Below, piece after piece: positions 53,034 to 61,404 of a stretch of DNA of 64,000 bases. Position 1 is the first letter of the stretch. Every line of letters begins with the position of its first letter. The stretch spans positions 1 through 64,000 of the forward strand of contig NZ_JBHUPY010000011.1 of assembly GCF_042688385.1 (NCBI RefSeq), read 5' to 3'. A program made the translations under genes and the position numbers. The notes below the pieces were generated by a model. The model was not told where the DNA came from and ran no database searches. It saw only the letters and a list, made by a program, of their open reading frames with translations. Source of the stretch: Herpetosiphon sp042688385 (GTDB lineage: Bacteria > Chloroflexota > Chloroflexia > Chloroflexales > Herpetosiphonaceae).

Positions 53034-53819
53034 TCAATCGGCATTTAACAAGCGGCGATAGGTTTGCAAAGCAAGTGGAATTCGCGGGCCATACCAGGTG
53101 AGCAATTGGCCATCGCAGCAATTAATTTGGGGAGCCAAGCCCTGCAATTCCTCAGCATCTGCTTGGCTAAATGGGTATGGTTCGTCGGGCAGTAAAATGC
53201 GATCTGGTTGCAAAGCCGCAATTTCAGCCAATTCCAAGCGTGGATAGCGGCCCGCTGGATCAGCCAAACAATTGCTTGCCCCACAGTATGCCAACAAATC
53301 GGCGGCGTAGGTCGCTTTACCAACCCACATCCATGGGTCGCGCCAAATTGCAGTAGCCACTCGTTGTTGCCGAACAGGCGCAAGCGCCAATTCAGCCTGA
53401 ATCGCGGCGATCAAGGGCGCAGCCTGCGCGGTCCGTCCAAGCATGCTCGCAATCGTTTGCAACGAAGCCATGGCCTGTTGCACGCTATCAATCTCGCTCA
53501 CATAAATCGTCAAGCCAGCGGCTGCGAGCGCGGCAATATCGCGCTCACGATTTTCTTCCTTGTTGGCGATAATTAAATCGGGCGCAAGCGCAATAATCTG
53601 CTCGCGATTGGGATTTTTCGTGCCGCGCACTTTGGGCACTGTGGCCACTTGTGCGGCGGGCACAATACAATAATCGGTAATCCCGACAATCTGCTCGGCC
53701 AAACCCAACCAAAAAAGATACTCGGTGAGGCTTGGCACCAAGCAGACAATCCGCTGTGGCACGCGATCGAAGCGCAATTCACGCCCTAAATCATCGGTTA
53801 TGTTATACGATTTGGCCAA
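53034..53819 (-). CDS. BtuF/FhuD-like metal-chelate binding protein
   Basis: The 261-residue product is a class III binding fold: RIVCLVPSLTEYLFWLGL, IVGITDYC, RGTKNPNREQIIALAPDLIIAN, and a C-terminal LQPDRILLPDEPYP. Relatives bind vitamin B12 or related chelates. There is no signal peptide, and no permease or ATPase gene nearby. It overlaps the membrane-protein gene by 17 bases and converges with the HxlR gene, three bases apart. Confidence 0.8.
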   Translation of the reverse strand: MAKSYNITDDLGRELRFDRVPQRIVCLVPSLTEYLFWLGLAEQIVGITDYCIVPAAQVATVPKVRGTKNPNREQIIALAPDLIIANKEENRERDIAALAAAGLTIYVSEIDSVQQAMASLQTIASMLGRTAQAAPLIAAIQAELALAPVRQQRVATAIWRDPWMWVGKATYAADLLAYCGASNCLADPAGRYPRLELAEIAALQPDRILLPDEPYPFSQADAEELQGLAPQINCCDGQLLTWYGPRIPLALQTYRRLLNAD

Positions 53820-54438
53820 TCAAATACCCCAAGAAACTCAGAATCAGGTTATAGAACAGCAAACCATAGGCAACGCTGACGAAGGTTTCTTCATAGGGCT
53901 TGGAAAAAAGCACCCGCAGCGCCTTCAAAGTTGCAACCATAAACAGCAAACTCAAAGCCAAGCTCGAAATTCCACCAACAAAGCTCACAAAGCCCGTTAG
54001 CAAATAGAAAAGCCCACCTACAACAAGCATAATCGGCGGCCAAGCCATGGCTAAGGCCGTGGCAAATTCATCACGTTGGCGAAAACTGAGGCGCTGACGT
54101 TGGGCAATAAATGAAATCAAGGCCGCAAAACCAGCAGTATGCCCAACCACGCTAGCTACCAAGCTTTGGCTAGCCAACTTAGCTGGATAATGATAAATCA
54201 GCAAACCAATCACCAACAACAACAAACCACTGACAAACGCCCCAATTGCGACATAGATCAAAGCATTTTTGAGCGAGCCACGCCCGCGCACAAGGCCAAA
54301 TGGCGGCTCGCTGGGCTTGCCAGCCAAGGCAATCGAGGCTTGTAGCAGTTCAGGAAGTTGCATTGTTGGGATGGGAGGTGATGGCGGCGACGATGGAGCA
54401 GATTGTGATGACGACGGCTGAGGGTTACGAAAACTCAT
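53803..54438 (-). CDS. Yip1-like multi-pass membrane protein
   Basis: The 211-residue product has a Ser/Pro-rich N-terminus of about 60 residues and about five hydrophobic segments (IYVAIGAFVSGLLLLVIGLL, SVVGHTAGFAALISF, MLVVGGLFYLLTGFVSFVGG, SLALSLLFMVATLKALRVLF, GLLFYNLILSFLGYLIGQI). A Yip1-type role in membrane organisation is only a guess. The ATG at 54438 has GGAGG upstream and overlaps the GT4 stop by four bases (ATGA). Confidence 0.65.
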   Translation of the reverse strand: MSFRNPQPSSSQSAPSSPPSPPIPTMQLPELLQASIALAGKPSEPPFGLVRGRGSLKNALIYVAIGAFVSGLLLLVIGLLIYHYPAKLASQSLVASVVGHTAGFAALISFIAQRQRLSFRQRDEFATALAMAWPPIMLVVGGLFYLLTGFVSFVGGISSLALSLLFMVATLKALRVLFSKPYEETFVSVAYGLLFYNLILSFLGYLIGQIV

Positions 54439-55736
54439 TGGAATCCTCCACGCAAAGAGCGAGCTTGCAAAAGTTCGCGGTAGGTGGCTAGGGTTTGCCG
54501 CGCCACAACCGGCCAATCAAAACTCTGGCGCACAATCGCCGCGCCAGCAGCACCCCATTGCGGCCAGTATTCGCGCAAATCGAGCGCTAAACGCAGCGCA
54601 TTGGCCAAAGCCTGTTGATTGTTCGCTGGCACCAACAAGCCATTATGGCCGCTGATAACTTTATCGGGAATGCCGCCAGCAGCGGTTGCTACCACCGGCA
54701 AGCGATGAATCATCGCTTCAAGCGTGACCAACGACGAACCTTCATACAAGGTTGGATGAATGAACAAATCAACATGTTCATACAATGAATGCAATTCACG
54801 ATCACTCAGACGACCGAGCAGGCTGACATGTTGCGCCAAGCCCAGATTTTGGGCCTGCTGCTCCAAGGCTGGCTGCTCTTTGCCAGTGCCAACCATCAAC
54901 AAGCGCCAGTTTGCAGGCAACACAGTACGCAATTCGGCCAAGGCCGCCAGCAGCAGATGGTAGCCTTTGTTGCGCTCCAAGCGACTAACGGTTAAAAACA
55001 CAACCTCGCTACTGGCTAAATCCAAGCGTTGCGCTAAATCATGGCCCAATTCAGCATCAACCTGCTCCAAGGCTTCGGCAACATCAATCGCCGAAGGCAA
55101 CACCGCCACCCGCGCAGGATCAACGCCCAAAAAGTGCGGCAGATCATCGGCGGTGCAGGCATCGGTGGCAATCGCACAATCTGCTTGGCGATGGCTCCAC
55201 GAATATTGGGCACGAAACGGCGCGTAAGCAATTTGCTTGCGCCAATCAATATTCTTATATTCTTCCATGCCATGCGGGTTGGCAATATGCGGAATGCGGC
55301 GCAAATCTGGCTGCTGTTGGCGTACCAAGCCCCAGCCCAAAGCACACAAGCCTTGGCTATGCACGATGTCAATCTGGCTTTGCTGGGCGGTTTTTGCCAT
55401 CGCGCTGGCTTGCTGCCAGGTAAAAATCGGATAATTAATTTGGCGGCCAAGAATGCTGTTTGGCCGCAACCAAGGGCTGGTGCGATCATAGCGGGTTTCG
55501 TGCAACTTAATCAACGGGTTTTGGCACAAACGATCATAGGCCGTGCCTGAGCTTGGCGCAGCATTGGGAATCGTTTGAGTCCAGAGATCAAGCTTAACGC
55601 CCAAATCGCTCAAATGGGTGACCAAATGAAAAACATGGCGTTCGATGCCACCAAAGCCGTGCAACGGAAAAACCGCCCGACAAAGCATGGCGACACGCAA
55701 TTGATCATCGATTGAAGGCGCAGGCGTTGGTGACAT
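54435..55736 (-). CDS. GT4 family glycosyltransferase
   Basis: The 433-residue product has HGFGGIERHVFHLVTHLSDLG at the start, HSQGLCALGW, and the C-terminal TVSRLERNKGYHLLLAALAE, GTGKEQPALEQQAQNLGL, and PTLYEGSSLVTLEAMIHRLPVVATAAGGIP. This is a retaining GT-B enzyme for surface glycans. It is translated together with the downstream membrane-protein gene. The epimerase gene upstream on the same strand is separated by a repeat. Confidence 0.85.
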   Translation of the reverse strand: MSPTPAPSIDDQLRVAMLCRAVFPLHGFGGIERHVFHLVTHLSDLGVKLDLWTQTIPNAAPSSGTAYDRLCQNPLIKLHETRYDRTSPWLRPNSILGRQINYPIFTWQQASAMAKTAQQSQIDIVHSQGLCALGWGLVRQQQPDLRRIPHIANPHGMEEYKNIDWRKQIAYAPFRAQYSWSHRQADCAIATDACTADDLPHFLGVDPARVAVLPSAIDVAEALEQVDAELGHDLAQRLDLASSEVVFLTVSRLERNKGYHLLLAALAELRTVLPANWRLLMVGTGKEQPALEQQAQNLGLAQHVSLLGRLSDRELHSLYEHVDLFIHPTLYEGSSLVTLEAMIHRLPVVATAAGGIPDKVISGHNGLLVPANNQQALANALRLALDLREYWPQWGAAGAAIVRQSFDWPVVARQTLATYRELLQARSLRGGFQ

Positions 55737-55754
55737 TGCACAACCAAACTAAAC

Positions 55755-55866
55755 AAAAGCCCCTCGCCCCAACCCCTCGCCCACGATGCAGAAAAGGGCT
55801 TTTTTGATTGAGTGGTTCCCCCTCTCCCGCGTTCAGTGGGAGAGGGGCTGGGGGTGAGGGCATACC
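55755..55866. repeat. Composite G/C-rich palindromic element, degenerate
   Basis: One degenerate arm (CCCCTCGCCCCAACCCC to AAGGGCTTTT) is followed by CCCCTCTCCCGCGTTCAGTG and GGGAGAGGGGCTGGGGGTGA. It lies between the GT4 and epimerase genes. Confidence 0.7.
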
Positions 55867-55871
55867 CAAAA

Positions 55872-56861
55872 CTACCAATAAGCTTCGCGAAAATCGCGAT
55901 AAAAGCCGACTGTATGCTCTAGGCCTTGGCGCAAACTGGTGGTTGGTTGCCAGCCCAATACTGCTTGAATTCGGCGATAATCGCTATAGACGCTGCCAAT
56001 ATCGATGCGAGCTTTTTCGGGGGGAAACGGCACCAAACGATACGAGCCAGTGCCCGCCACCTCAGTCAAGGTCGAAATCAACTGCAAATGGCTAATTGGC
56101 TCAGGGCCACCAAGATTAAACACTTGACCATCGGCGGCAGGATTGATTGCGGCCAACAAAAAGGCTTCAACCGCATCATCGACATAGGTATAATCACGCT
56201 GCTGCTCACCATCACCATAAATGCTAATCACTTCGTTATCGAGCGCTTGGCGCACAAACCAGCCCAACGCCGTTTGGCGGGCATGGCGCACCAACATGCG
56301 CGGCCCATAGGTGTTGGTCATGCGCAAGGCACAAGCCCGAATCCCATAGACATTATTATAGAGAATGTGATACCACTCGCCAGCCATTTTGTTGATGCCA
56401 TTCACATCAGTTGGGTGCAACAGATGCTGCTCATCGACTGGCACATAATCGGGGCGGCCATAGATTTGGCGGGTGCTGGCAAAGACAATTTTGATCGCAG
56501 GGTTATTGTGGCGACAAGCTTCCAAAATCGAAAGCTGCGCCCGACAATTAATATCCAAGTCGTTGAAGGGATTTTCCATTGAATCAATATGGCTAACTTG
56601 GCCAGCAAGATTAAACAGATAATCTTGGCCTTGCACCAAATATTGCAATGAATGTTGGTCGCGCACATCGGCAATATTAATTCGAACGTGGTCGGCCAAG
56701 CCGTGCACATTCGCCATATTGCCGCCATACTCTGGCACCAATGAATCAACGATAACAACTTCTGCGCCTAAATCAACCAAGCGAAAGGCTAAATTCGAGC
56801 CAATAAAACCCAAACCGCCAGTAATCAAACAGCGTTTACCGCGAAATGCCTGCTGTATCAC
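55872..56861 (-). CDS. NAD-dependent epimerase/dehydratase
   Basis: The 329-residue product has the Rossmann motif LITGGLGFIGSNLAFRL, LFNLAGQVSHIDSMENP, ASTRQIYG and DYTYVDDAVEAFLLA. These indicate an extended short-chain dehydrogenase of nucleotide-sugar metabolism. The catalytic Tyr of Y-x3-K is replaced by Asn (VNGINKMAGEW), so the mechanism may differ. It probably supplies a sugar for the GT4 and GT2 neighbours. The next gene upstream ends 20 bases away. Confidence 0.75.
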   Translation of the reverse strand: MIQQAFRGKRCLITGGLGFIGSNLAFRLVDLGAEVVIVDSLVPEYGGNMANVHGLADHVRINIADVRDQHSLQYLVQGQDYLFNLAGQVSHIDSMENPFNDLDINCRAQLSILEACRHNNPAIKIVFASTRQIYGRPDYVPVDEQHLLHPTDVNGINKMAGEWYHILYNNVYGIRACALRMTNTYGPRMLVRHARQTALGWFVRQALDNEVISIYGDGEQQRDYTYVDDAVEAFLLAAINPAADGQVFNLGGPEPISHLQLISTLTEVAGTGSYRLVPFPPEKARIDIGSVYSDYRRIQAVLGWQPTTSLRQGLEHTVGFYRDFREAYW

Positions 56862-56881
56862 ACAACCTCCATACGAGCCAT

Positions 56882-57646
56882 TTAGCCTACGTCACGCCCA
56901 AGCGCACGTTGGCGAGCGGCTTGTTCCTTAAGATGCTTGCCAAGGATGACCAATTTCCACCACAGCTGCAACAGCTGAATCAGCGTGCGCCACAAACGGG
57001 GAAAATTAAAAAACTGTGATTTGCCATATGTCCGATGATAATGATGGACTGGCACTTCGGCGAAATTAAAGCCTGCATCCTGCAACTTTTTCACCAATTC
57101 CAAACAAATTGTGCCACTATCCGATTCAAGGTTGACCACATCGAAGACATTGCGCCGAATCAAACGAAAATCACAATCAACATCACGTAATTTAAAGCCA
57201 AATAAAAATTTGACTCCATGGTGATAGATTCGGCCAATAATTTTCCGATGCAATGGGTCAGAACGGGCAATCTTATAGCCGTTGACAATATCAACCTCAG
57301 GGGTTAGCTGTTGGTACAAATCGCGTAATTCATTGGGGTCGTATTGGGCATCGCCATCGGTATAAAACACCAAATCTTTGGTGGCCGAGGCAAAGCCGGT
57401 GCGTAACGCTCCGCCATAACCGCGGTTTTTGGGGTGGTGAATTGGGCGAAACCGTGGATATTTGGTGGCTAAATCATCAAGCACTTGCGCGGTATAATCA
57501 CTGCTACCATCGTTAACCACGATCACTTCATAATCATCGGTGAGTTCGGGTAAAACGTGAAATGCTGTGATCACCAAGCTACCAATGGTGCCAGCATCGT
57601 TATAGGCAGGAAAGAAGACCGAAATACTTGGACGTTCGCTGGTCAT
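56882..57646 (-). CDS. GT2 family glycosyltransferase (DPM1-like)
   Basis: The 254-residue product has the GT-A start VFFPAYNDAGTIG, VVNDGSSDYT, NRGYGGALRTGFASATKDL, the metal site TDGDAQYD, and GKSQFFNFPRL. The family moves a hexose from a nucleotide to polyprenyl phosphate or a growing glycan. It is transcribed ahead of the epimerase gene. The ATG at 57646 lies 30 bases from the divergent deacetylase gene. Confidence 0.85.
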   Translation of the reverse strand: MTSERPSISVFFPAYNDAGTIGSLVITAFHVLPELTDDYEVIVVNDGSSDYTAQVLDDLATKYPRFRPIHHPKNRGYGGALRTGFASATKDLVFYTDGDAQYDPNELRDLYQQLTPEVDIVNGYKIARSDPLHRKIIGRIYHHGVKFLFGFKLRDVDCDFRLIRRNVFDVVNLESDSGTICLELVKKLQDAGFNFAEVPVHHYHRTYGKSQFFNFPRLWRTLIQLLQLWWKLVILGKHLKEQAARQRALGRDVG

Positions 57647-57676
57647 TTATAATCCTTTGACTGGTTTTTAATCGTT

Positions 57677-58459
57677 TTGATGCAGAGTACTAGCAGCGAT
57701 TATAGCAGAAAGCGCCACGCCTGCCGCCAAAGCTTGGTGTTAATTGGGCTACTTTGGCTTTTAATTGGTTGTGGTTCCAACGCCCCAACCCCAAGGCCAA
57801 CCATCACATGGCGGTTGGCCCAACCAGTTGCCGCCACAATCACCATCGGGCCAACCTATACGCCGCAAGCGAGCGAGGTTCCACCAATGCAACCAAGCCA
57901 AATCAGCGATAAAGTGCTTTATTTGACCTTTGATGATGGCCCCGACCCAACCTGGACACCCAAAATACTTGATTTGCTGGCCCAGCATCAGGCCCAAGCC
58001 ACCTTTTTTGTGCTCGGACGCAATGCCCAAGCCTATCCCGAAATTATTGAACAACAACGCTTGGCTGGCCATCTGCTGGCAAACCACAGCTGGAGCCATC
58101 CCGACCTGACCCAACTTGATCAAGCAAATGTACTCCACGAGCTGAGCGCAACCCAAGCCTTATTGGGTGCAACCGCCAGCAATTGTTATCGGCCACCTTA
58201 TGGCAAGCACAACCAGCAAACTACTGCCAGCGCCGATCAATTGGGTTTGCGCATGGTGTTATGGGATGTGGATAGCGCTGATTGGAAACAACCAGGCACT
58301 AAGGAAATTGTGGCCCGCATTCGCAGCCAAGTGCGCGATGGAGCCGTGGTGTTGCTGCACGATGGCGGTGGTTCGCGCCAACAAACAATCGAGGCCTTGG
58401 AGATTCTACTGCCTGAGCTAGCTGCCCAAGGCTATCGCTTTGTCGCTGCCTGTAGTTAA
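57677..58459 (+). CDS. Polysaccharide deacetylase (NodB domain) lipoprotein
   Basis: The 260-residue product has a signal peptide with a lipobox (LLIGCGS), a Pro/Thr linker and a NodB domain with TFDDGPDP (metal aspartate), HSWSHPDL (metal histidines) and RPPYGKH. It should remove acetyl groups from chitin-like glycans or peptidoglycan outside the cell. The start (TTG 57677 or ATG 57680) has no strong ribosome site. Confidence 0.85.
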   Translation: MMQSTSSDYSRKRHACRQSLVLIGLLWLLIGCGSNAPTPRPTITWRLAQPVAATITIGPTYTPQASEVPPMQPSQISDKVLYLTFDDGPDPTWTPKILDLLAQHQAQATFFVLGRNAQAYPEIIEQQRLAGHLLANHSWSHPDLTQLDQANVLHELSATQALLGATASNCYRPPYGKHNQQTTASADQLGLRMVLWDVDSADWKQPGTKEIVARIRSQVRDGAVVLLHDGGGSRQQTIEALEILLPELAAQGYRFVAACS

Positions 58460-58464
58460 ACGAA

Positions 58465-58500
58465 AATCGCTAGCGATACGACGTTGTATCACTAGCGATT
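58465..58500. terminator. Bidirectional hairpin
   Basis: AATCGCTAG pairs with CTAGCGATT, with a partly paired inside. A TTTT run follows on the reverse strand. It separates two convergent genes. Confidence 0.7.
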
Positions 58501-58524
58501 CCACAGATCAGAGCCAATTGTGGC

Positions 58525-58782
58525 TTAGCGGACGCGTCCACGTTGGAAGAGGTTTACAATCCCAAGCAAGACGACTGCACCAATCAAAGCGGTCAAGACG
58601 CTCCACACGTTGAACACGTTAGCGGTCACGTCGCGGTTGATCAAAAAACCGCCAATGAATGCTCCGATGATACCGACAACAATATTCAATACTGTGCCTT
58701 GTTGAGCATCGGTGTTCATAATTTTGCTAGCGACCCAACCGATCAATGCGCCGAAAATAAGCCATGCAATAAGTGAAAACAT
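58525..58782 (-). CDS. GlsB/YeaQ/YmgE-type membrane protein 1
   Basis: The 85-residue product has three hydrophobic segments: FSLIAWLIFGALIGWVASKI, NIVVGIIGAFIGGFLI and the closing SVLTALIGAVVLLGIVNLF. It is a transglycosylase-associated (GlsB/YeaQ) family protein; the family is linked to stress but its mechanism is unknown. The ATG at 58782 has GGAGGA upstream. It is the downstream copy of a tandem pair. Confidence 0.9.
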   Translation of the reverse strand: MFSLIAWLIFGALIGWVASKIMNTDAQQGTVLNIVVGIIGAFIGGFLINRDVTANVFNVWSVLTALIGAVVLLGIVNLFQRGRVR

Positions 58783-58850
58783 TATAGATTCCTCCAAATA
58801 GTTAATTCAATATCAGTGCTTGTTGATACTAATTAATTGAGTTTCAAAGC

Positions 58851-59108
58851 TTAGCGAACGCGGCCACGTTGGACCAAGTTGACGATTGCGAGTAAGACTA
58901 CTGCGCCAATCAACGAGGTCAAGACGCTCCACAAGTTGAACACGTTAGCGGTTACGTCGCGATTGACCAAAAAACCGCCAATGAATGCACCAATGATACC
59001 GACGACAATATTTAATACTGCGCCTTGTTGAGCATCAGTGTTCATAATTTTGCTAGCGACCCAACCGATCAATGCGCCGAAGATAAGCCAAGCGATAAGT
59101 GAAAACAT
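58851..59108 (-). CDS. GlsB/YeaQ/YmgE-type membrane protein 2
   Basis: This 85-residue product differs from copy 1 at about seven positions only (for example GAVLNI against GTVLNI, NLWSVLTS against NVWSVLTA, VQRGRVR against FQRGRVR), so the pair arose by tandem duplication. The ATG at 59108 has GGAGGAATC upstream. Longer in-frame readings to 59366 cross the sigma-54-like boxes and are not coding. Confidence 0.9.
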   Translation of the reverse strand: MFSLIAWLIFGALIGWVASKIMNTDAQQGAVLNIVVGIIGAFIGGFLVNRDVTANVFNLWSVLTSLIGAVVLLAIVNLVQRGRVR

Positions 59109-59167
59109 TGTGATTCCTCCATTAGTTTGTTTCAAATAGTGCTTGTTGTTACTACTGTGATTGCTTA

Positions 59168-59183
59168 TGCAGAAAGTGTGCCA
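59168..59183 (-). promoter_or_regulatory. Sigma-54-like box, proximal copy
   Basis: On the reverse strand TGGCACACTTTCTGCA carries GG and GC exactly ten bases apart, like a -24/-12 promoter. Transcription would begin near 59157, about 50 bases before the glsB2 ATG. Confidence 0.5.
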
Positions 59184-59253
59184 GCATTTCTTTTTCAGTA
59201 GTTGTACATCGTTTAGTTTCCTATCAATGTACTTTTTCCTACTGTTGCTGTAA

Positions 59254-59269
59254 TGCAGAAAGTGTGCCA
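59254..59269 (-). promoter_or_regulatory. Sigma-54-like box, middle copy
   Basis: An exact copy of the 16-base box at 59168, 86 bases further upstream. The flanking base context (AATGCAG and CCAGC) is also kept. Confidence 0.5.
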
Positions 59270-59322
59270 GCGTTTTTCTGTTGGTAATCGACAGTTGTAA
59301 ACCTGTTCTGCTGAAATATAAA

Positions 59323-59338
59323 TGCAGAAAGTGTGCCA
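59323..59338 (-). promoter_or_regulatory. Sigma-54-like box, distal copy
   Basis: A third exact copy, 69 bases beyond the middle one, at the edge of the A-rich repeat block. Confidence 0.5.
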
Positions 59339-59339
59339 C

Positions 59340-59712
59340 CATTGAAAGCCAAAAGGCAGAAGGCAAAAAGCAAAAGTGGGGATCGGGTGTTGGGGGCTGG
59401 GGATCTGGATTCAGGGGCTAGTGGCCAGAATATTAAGGATGAGGGATGAAGTAAGAACAAAGAGCATAGATGTACTAGTTCATTGGATTGGCAACGAGGA
59501 GCATGCCCTCACCCCCAGCCACTCTCCCACTGAACGCGGGCGAGGGGAGCACCGGTTTCTTGGTTCCCCCTCGCCTCGCGGGCGGGAGAGGGGGCTAGGG
59601 GGAGAGGGGATCAGGCCATGGTTAACGCATGAACCAGTACACATAGCCCATAGCCTCATTCCCTTCGCGCTCTTCGTGTCCTTCGCGGTTTCAGGCCTTC
59701 GTGGATCAAAAA
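59340..59712. repeat. Repeat block upstream of glsB
   Basis: The stretch 59340-59475 is A-rich (AAAAGGCAGAAGGC, GATGAGGGATGAAG). At about 59500-59620 lies a composite palindromic element, and 59640-59712 holds ATAGCCCATAGCC and CTTCGCGCTCTTCGTGTCC repeats. No gene is visible. Confidence 0.7.
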
Positions 59713-60231
59713 CTAATCTGGCTCGAAGCCCAAAATATCGATTCGTGAATTGCTAAGCACCACCCAATCGCCAGTTTGCAGCTGCTCATTGGGCAATTTG
59801 GCCACATTTGGGCCGGTTATGGTCGTGCGCAGGCCAATGCTGCCAACCCCAACCGCAACAATCGCCTCAAGATAACTGACTGCATAGCCCAAATCATCGC
59901 GCCGCTCCCAAGTAATTAACTCTTGAATGCAGCCATAGGCTAGCGGCATGGTGCTCAGCCCATTGCCAACCTCTGGCTCGATTGCCATGCGCTGTGTATC
60001 TGCTGGTTGCAAGGCGACTCGGCTCAGCTGAAACACCAACTGGGCTTTGCCATAGCGGCCCGCATGAGCTTGATTCACATGATTATGGCGATCAACAACG
60101 CCTAAGCGCACTTGCTTAAAGCCCAGCACAATTAAGGGCAAAAAGCGCTGCCCGCTGCTATGCATCCTGCCTGGAATCAATTCTTCGAAGCAGGAATGTA
60201 ATTGCAATGCTTGAGATTTTGGAAAATGCAT
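59713..60231 (-). CDS. Hypothetical protein in aminotransferase operon
   Basis: The 172-residue product has no signal peptide or membrane segment. Segments such as QLQTGDWVVLSNSRIDILGF near the end look like a small beta-barrel. I do not recognise the family. Its ATG shares one base with the stop codon of the aminotransferase gene, so the two are translated together. Confidence 0.65.
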   Translation of the reverse strand: MHFPKSQALQLHSCFEELIPGRMHSSGQRFLPLIVLGFKQVRLGVVDRHNHVNQAHAGRYGKAQLVFQLSRVALQPADTQRMAIEPEVGNGLSTMPLAYGCIQELITWERRDDLGYAVSYLEAIVAVGVGSIGLRTTITGPNVAKLPNEQLQTGDWVVLSNSRIDILGFEPD

Positions 60232-61394
60232 CAGCTTCGGCTCCCTAAGCGCTTGAGTTTTTCAGCAGCGGCAGCAATTGTTTCGGGCTTTTTGGCAAAG
60301 CAAAAACGCACCATTCCCGATTGATAGCCATCATGGTAGAAGGCTGATGGGGGAATGGCCGCCACGCCAATGTCGCTAATCAGATAGCGGCAAAATTCTG
60401 CATCATTATCCCAGCCCAAATCGCGAATATCAGCCATCACAAAATAGGTGCCTTGTGGCGGCAACACATACAAGCCTGCATCGCCCAGCGCTTTGACCAA
60501 TTGAGCACGCCGTGCGCTATAAAATTGCAATAATTGGCGTTCGTATGGCTCGCCAGCATTCAAGCCGACCACCGCTGCCACTTGCAAGGGTGTGGCGCTA
60601 GCAAAGGTCACAAATTGATGCACCCGCCGAATCGCCTCGGTTAGTGGATTGGGCGCAATCGCATAGCCAATTTTCCAGCCAGTTACGCTAAATGTTTTGC
60701 CAGTGCTACTGATGGTGACTGTGCGCTCCCACATGCCGGGCAAGGTGGCAATCGAGCAATGCTGATGATCTTCAAATACCAAGCGATCATAGACTTCATC
60801 GCTAAATACCAACAGATCGTGCTCAATTGCAATTGCTGCTAGCTGGCTCAGCTCAGCCCGCGACCATACTTTGCCAGTTGGATTATGCGGCGTGTTTAGG
60901 ATGATGGCTTTAGTTTGCGGCGTAATCGCAGCCCGAACTTGGGCAAAATCCACATCCCAGCGTGGCTCGCTCAACCGAACGTAGCGCGGAATACCGCCAG
61001 CCATGAGCACATTTGGCGGGTAGGCATCATAATATGGCTCGAAAATAATCACCTCATCACCTGGATTGATCAGGGCCATGATTGTGGCAAAAAGCGCTTC
61101 GGTTGCCCCGCTGGTGACCGTAATTTCCGTTTCGGGATTGACTGCAGCTTTGGTGTGGCGCTCCCATGTCCGCGCAATCGCCGCTCGCAAGGTTGGCAAG
61201 CCCGTGCTTGGCGCATATTGATTGAGATCGGCATTGATCGCGCTACAAGCAGCATCTTTTAAAAATGCAGGCCCAGCAAAATCAGGAAAGCCTTGGCCAA
61301 GGTTGATCGCTTGATATTGCGTGGCCAAAGCGCTTATTTCACTAAAAATTGAAGTGTCAAAGCCAGCTAAGCGATTGGCGGATTTGGGATGCAC
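60231..61394 (-). CDS. Class I/II aminotransferase
   Basis: The 387-residue product is a PLP enzyme with SATSGATEALFATIMAL-like glycine-rich segment (TVTSGATEALFA), LNTPHNPTGKVW, SDEVYDRL and the PLP lysine in SSTGKTFSVTGWKIGYAI. It is of the methionine/kynurenine aminotransferase (YbdL/KAT) type. The start is GTG with AGGAGG upstream. It lies ten bases after the alcohol-dehydrogenase-like gene and is coupled to the 172-residue gene. Confidence 0.88.
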   Translation of the reverse strand: MHPKSANRLAGFDTSIFSEISALATQYQAINLGQGFPDFAGPAFLKDAACSAINADLNQYAPSTGLPTLRAAIARTWERHTKAAVNPETEITVTSGATEALFATIMALINPGDEVIIFEPYYDAYPPNVLMAGGIPRYVRLSEPRWDVDFAQVRAAITPQTKAIILNTPHNPTGKVWSRAELSQLAAIAIEHDLLVFSDEVYDRLVFEDHQHCSIATLPGMWERTVTISSTGKTFSVTGWKIGYAIAPNPLTEAIRRVHQFVTFASATPLQVAAVVGLNAGEPYERQLLQFYSARRAQLVKALGDAGLYVLPPQGTYFVMADIRDLGWDNDAEFCRYLISDIGVAAIPPSAFYHDGYQSGMVRFCFAKKPETIAAAAEKLKRLGSRS

Positions 61395-61404
61395 AACAAG
61401 CCTC

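Noticed and set aside
59168..59338. CRISPR-like array of three repeats
   Set aside because: The repeats are only 16-19 bases, spacing is uneven (86 and 69), no cas genes are near, and the repeat fits a promoter pattern.
59109..59366. Long N-terminal extension of GlsB copy 2
   Set aside because: It crosses the three sigma-54-like boxes and repeat DNA, and copy 1 lacks it.
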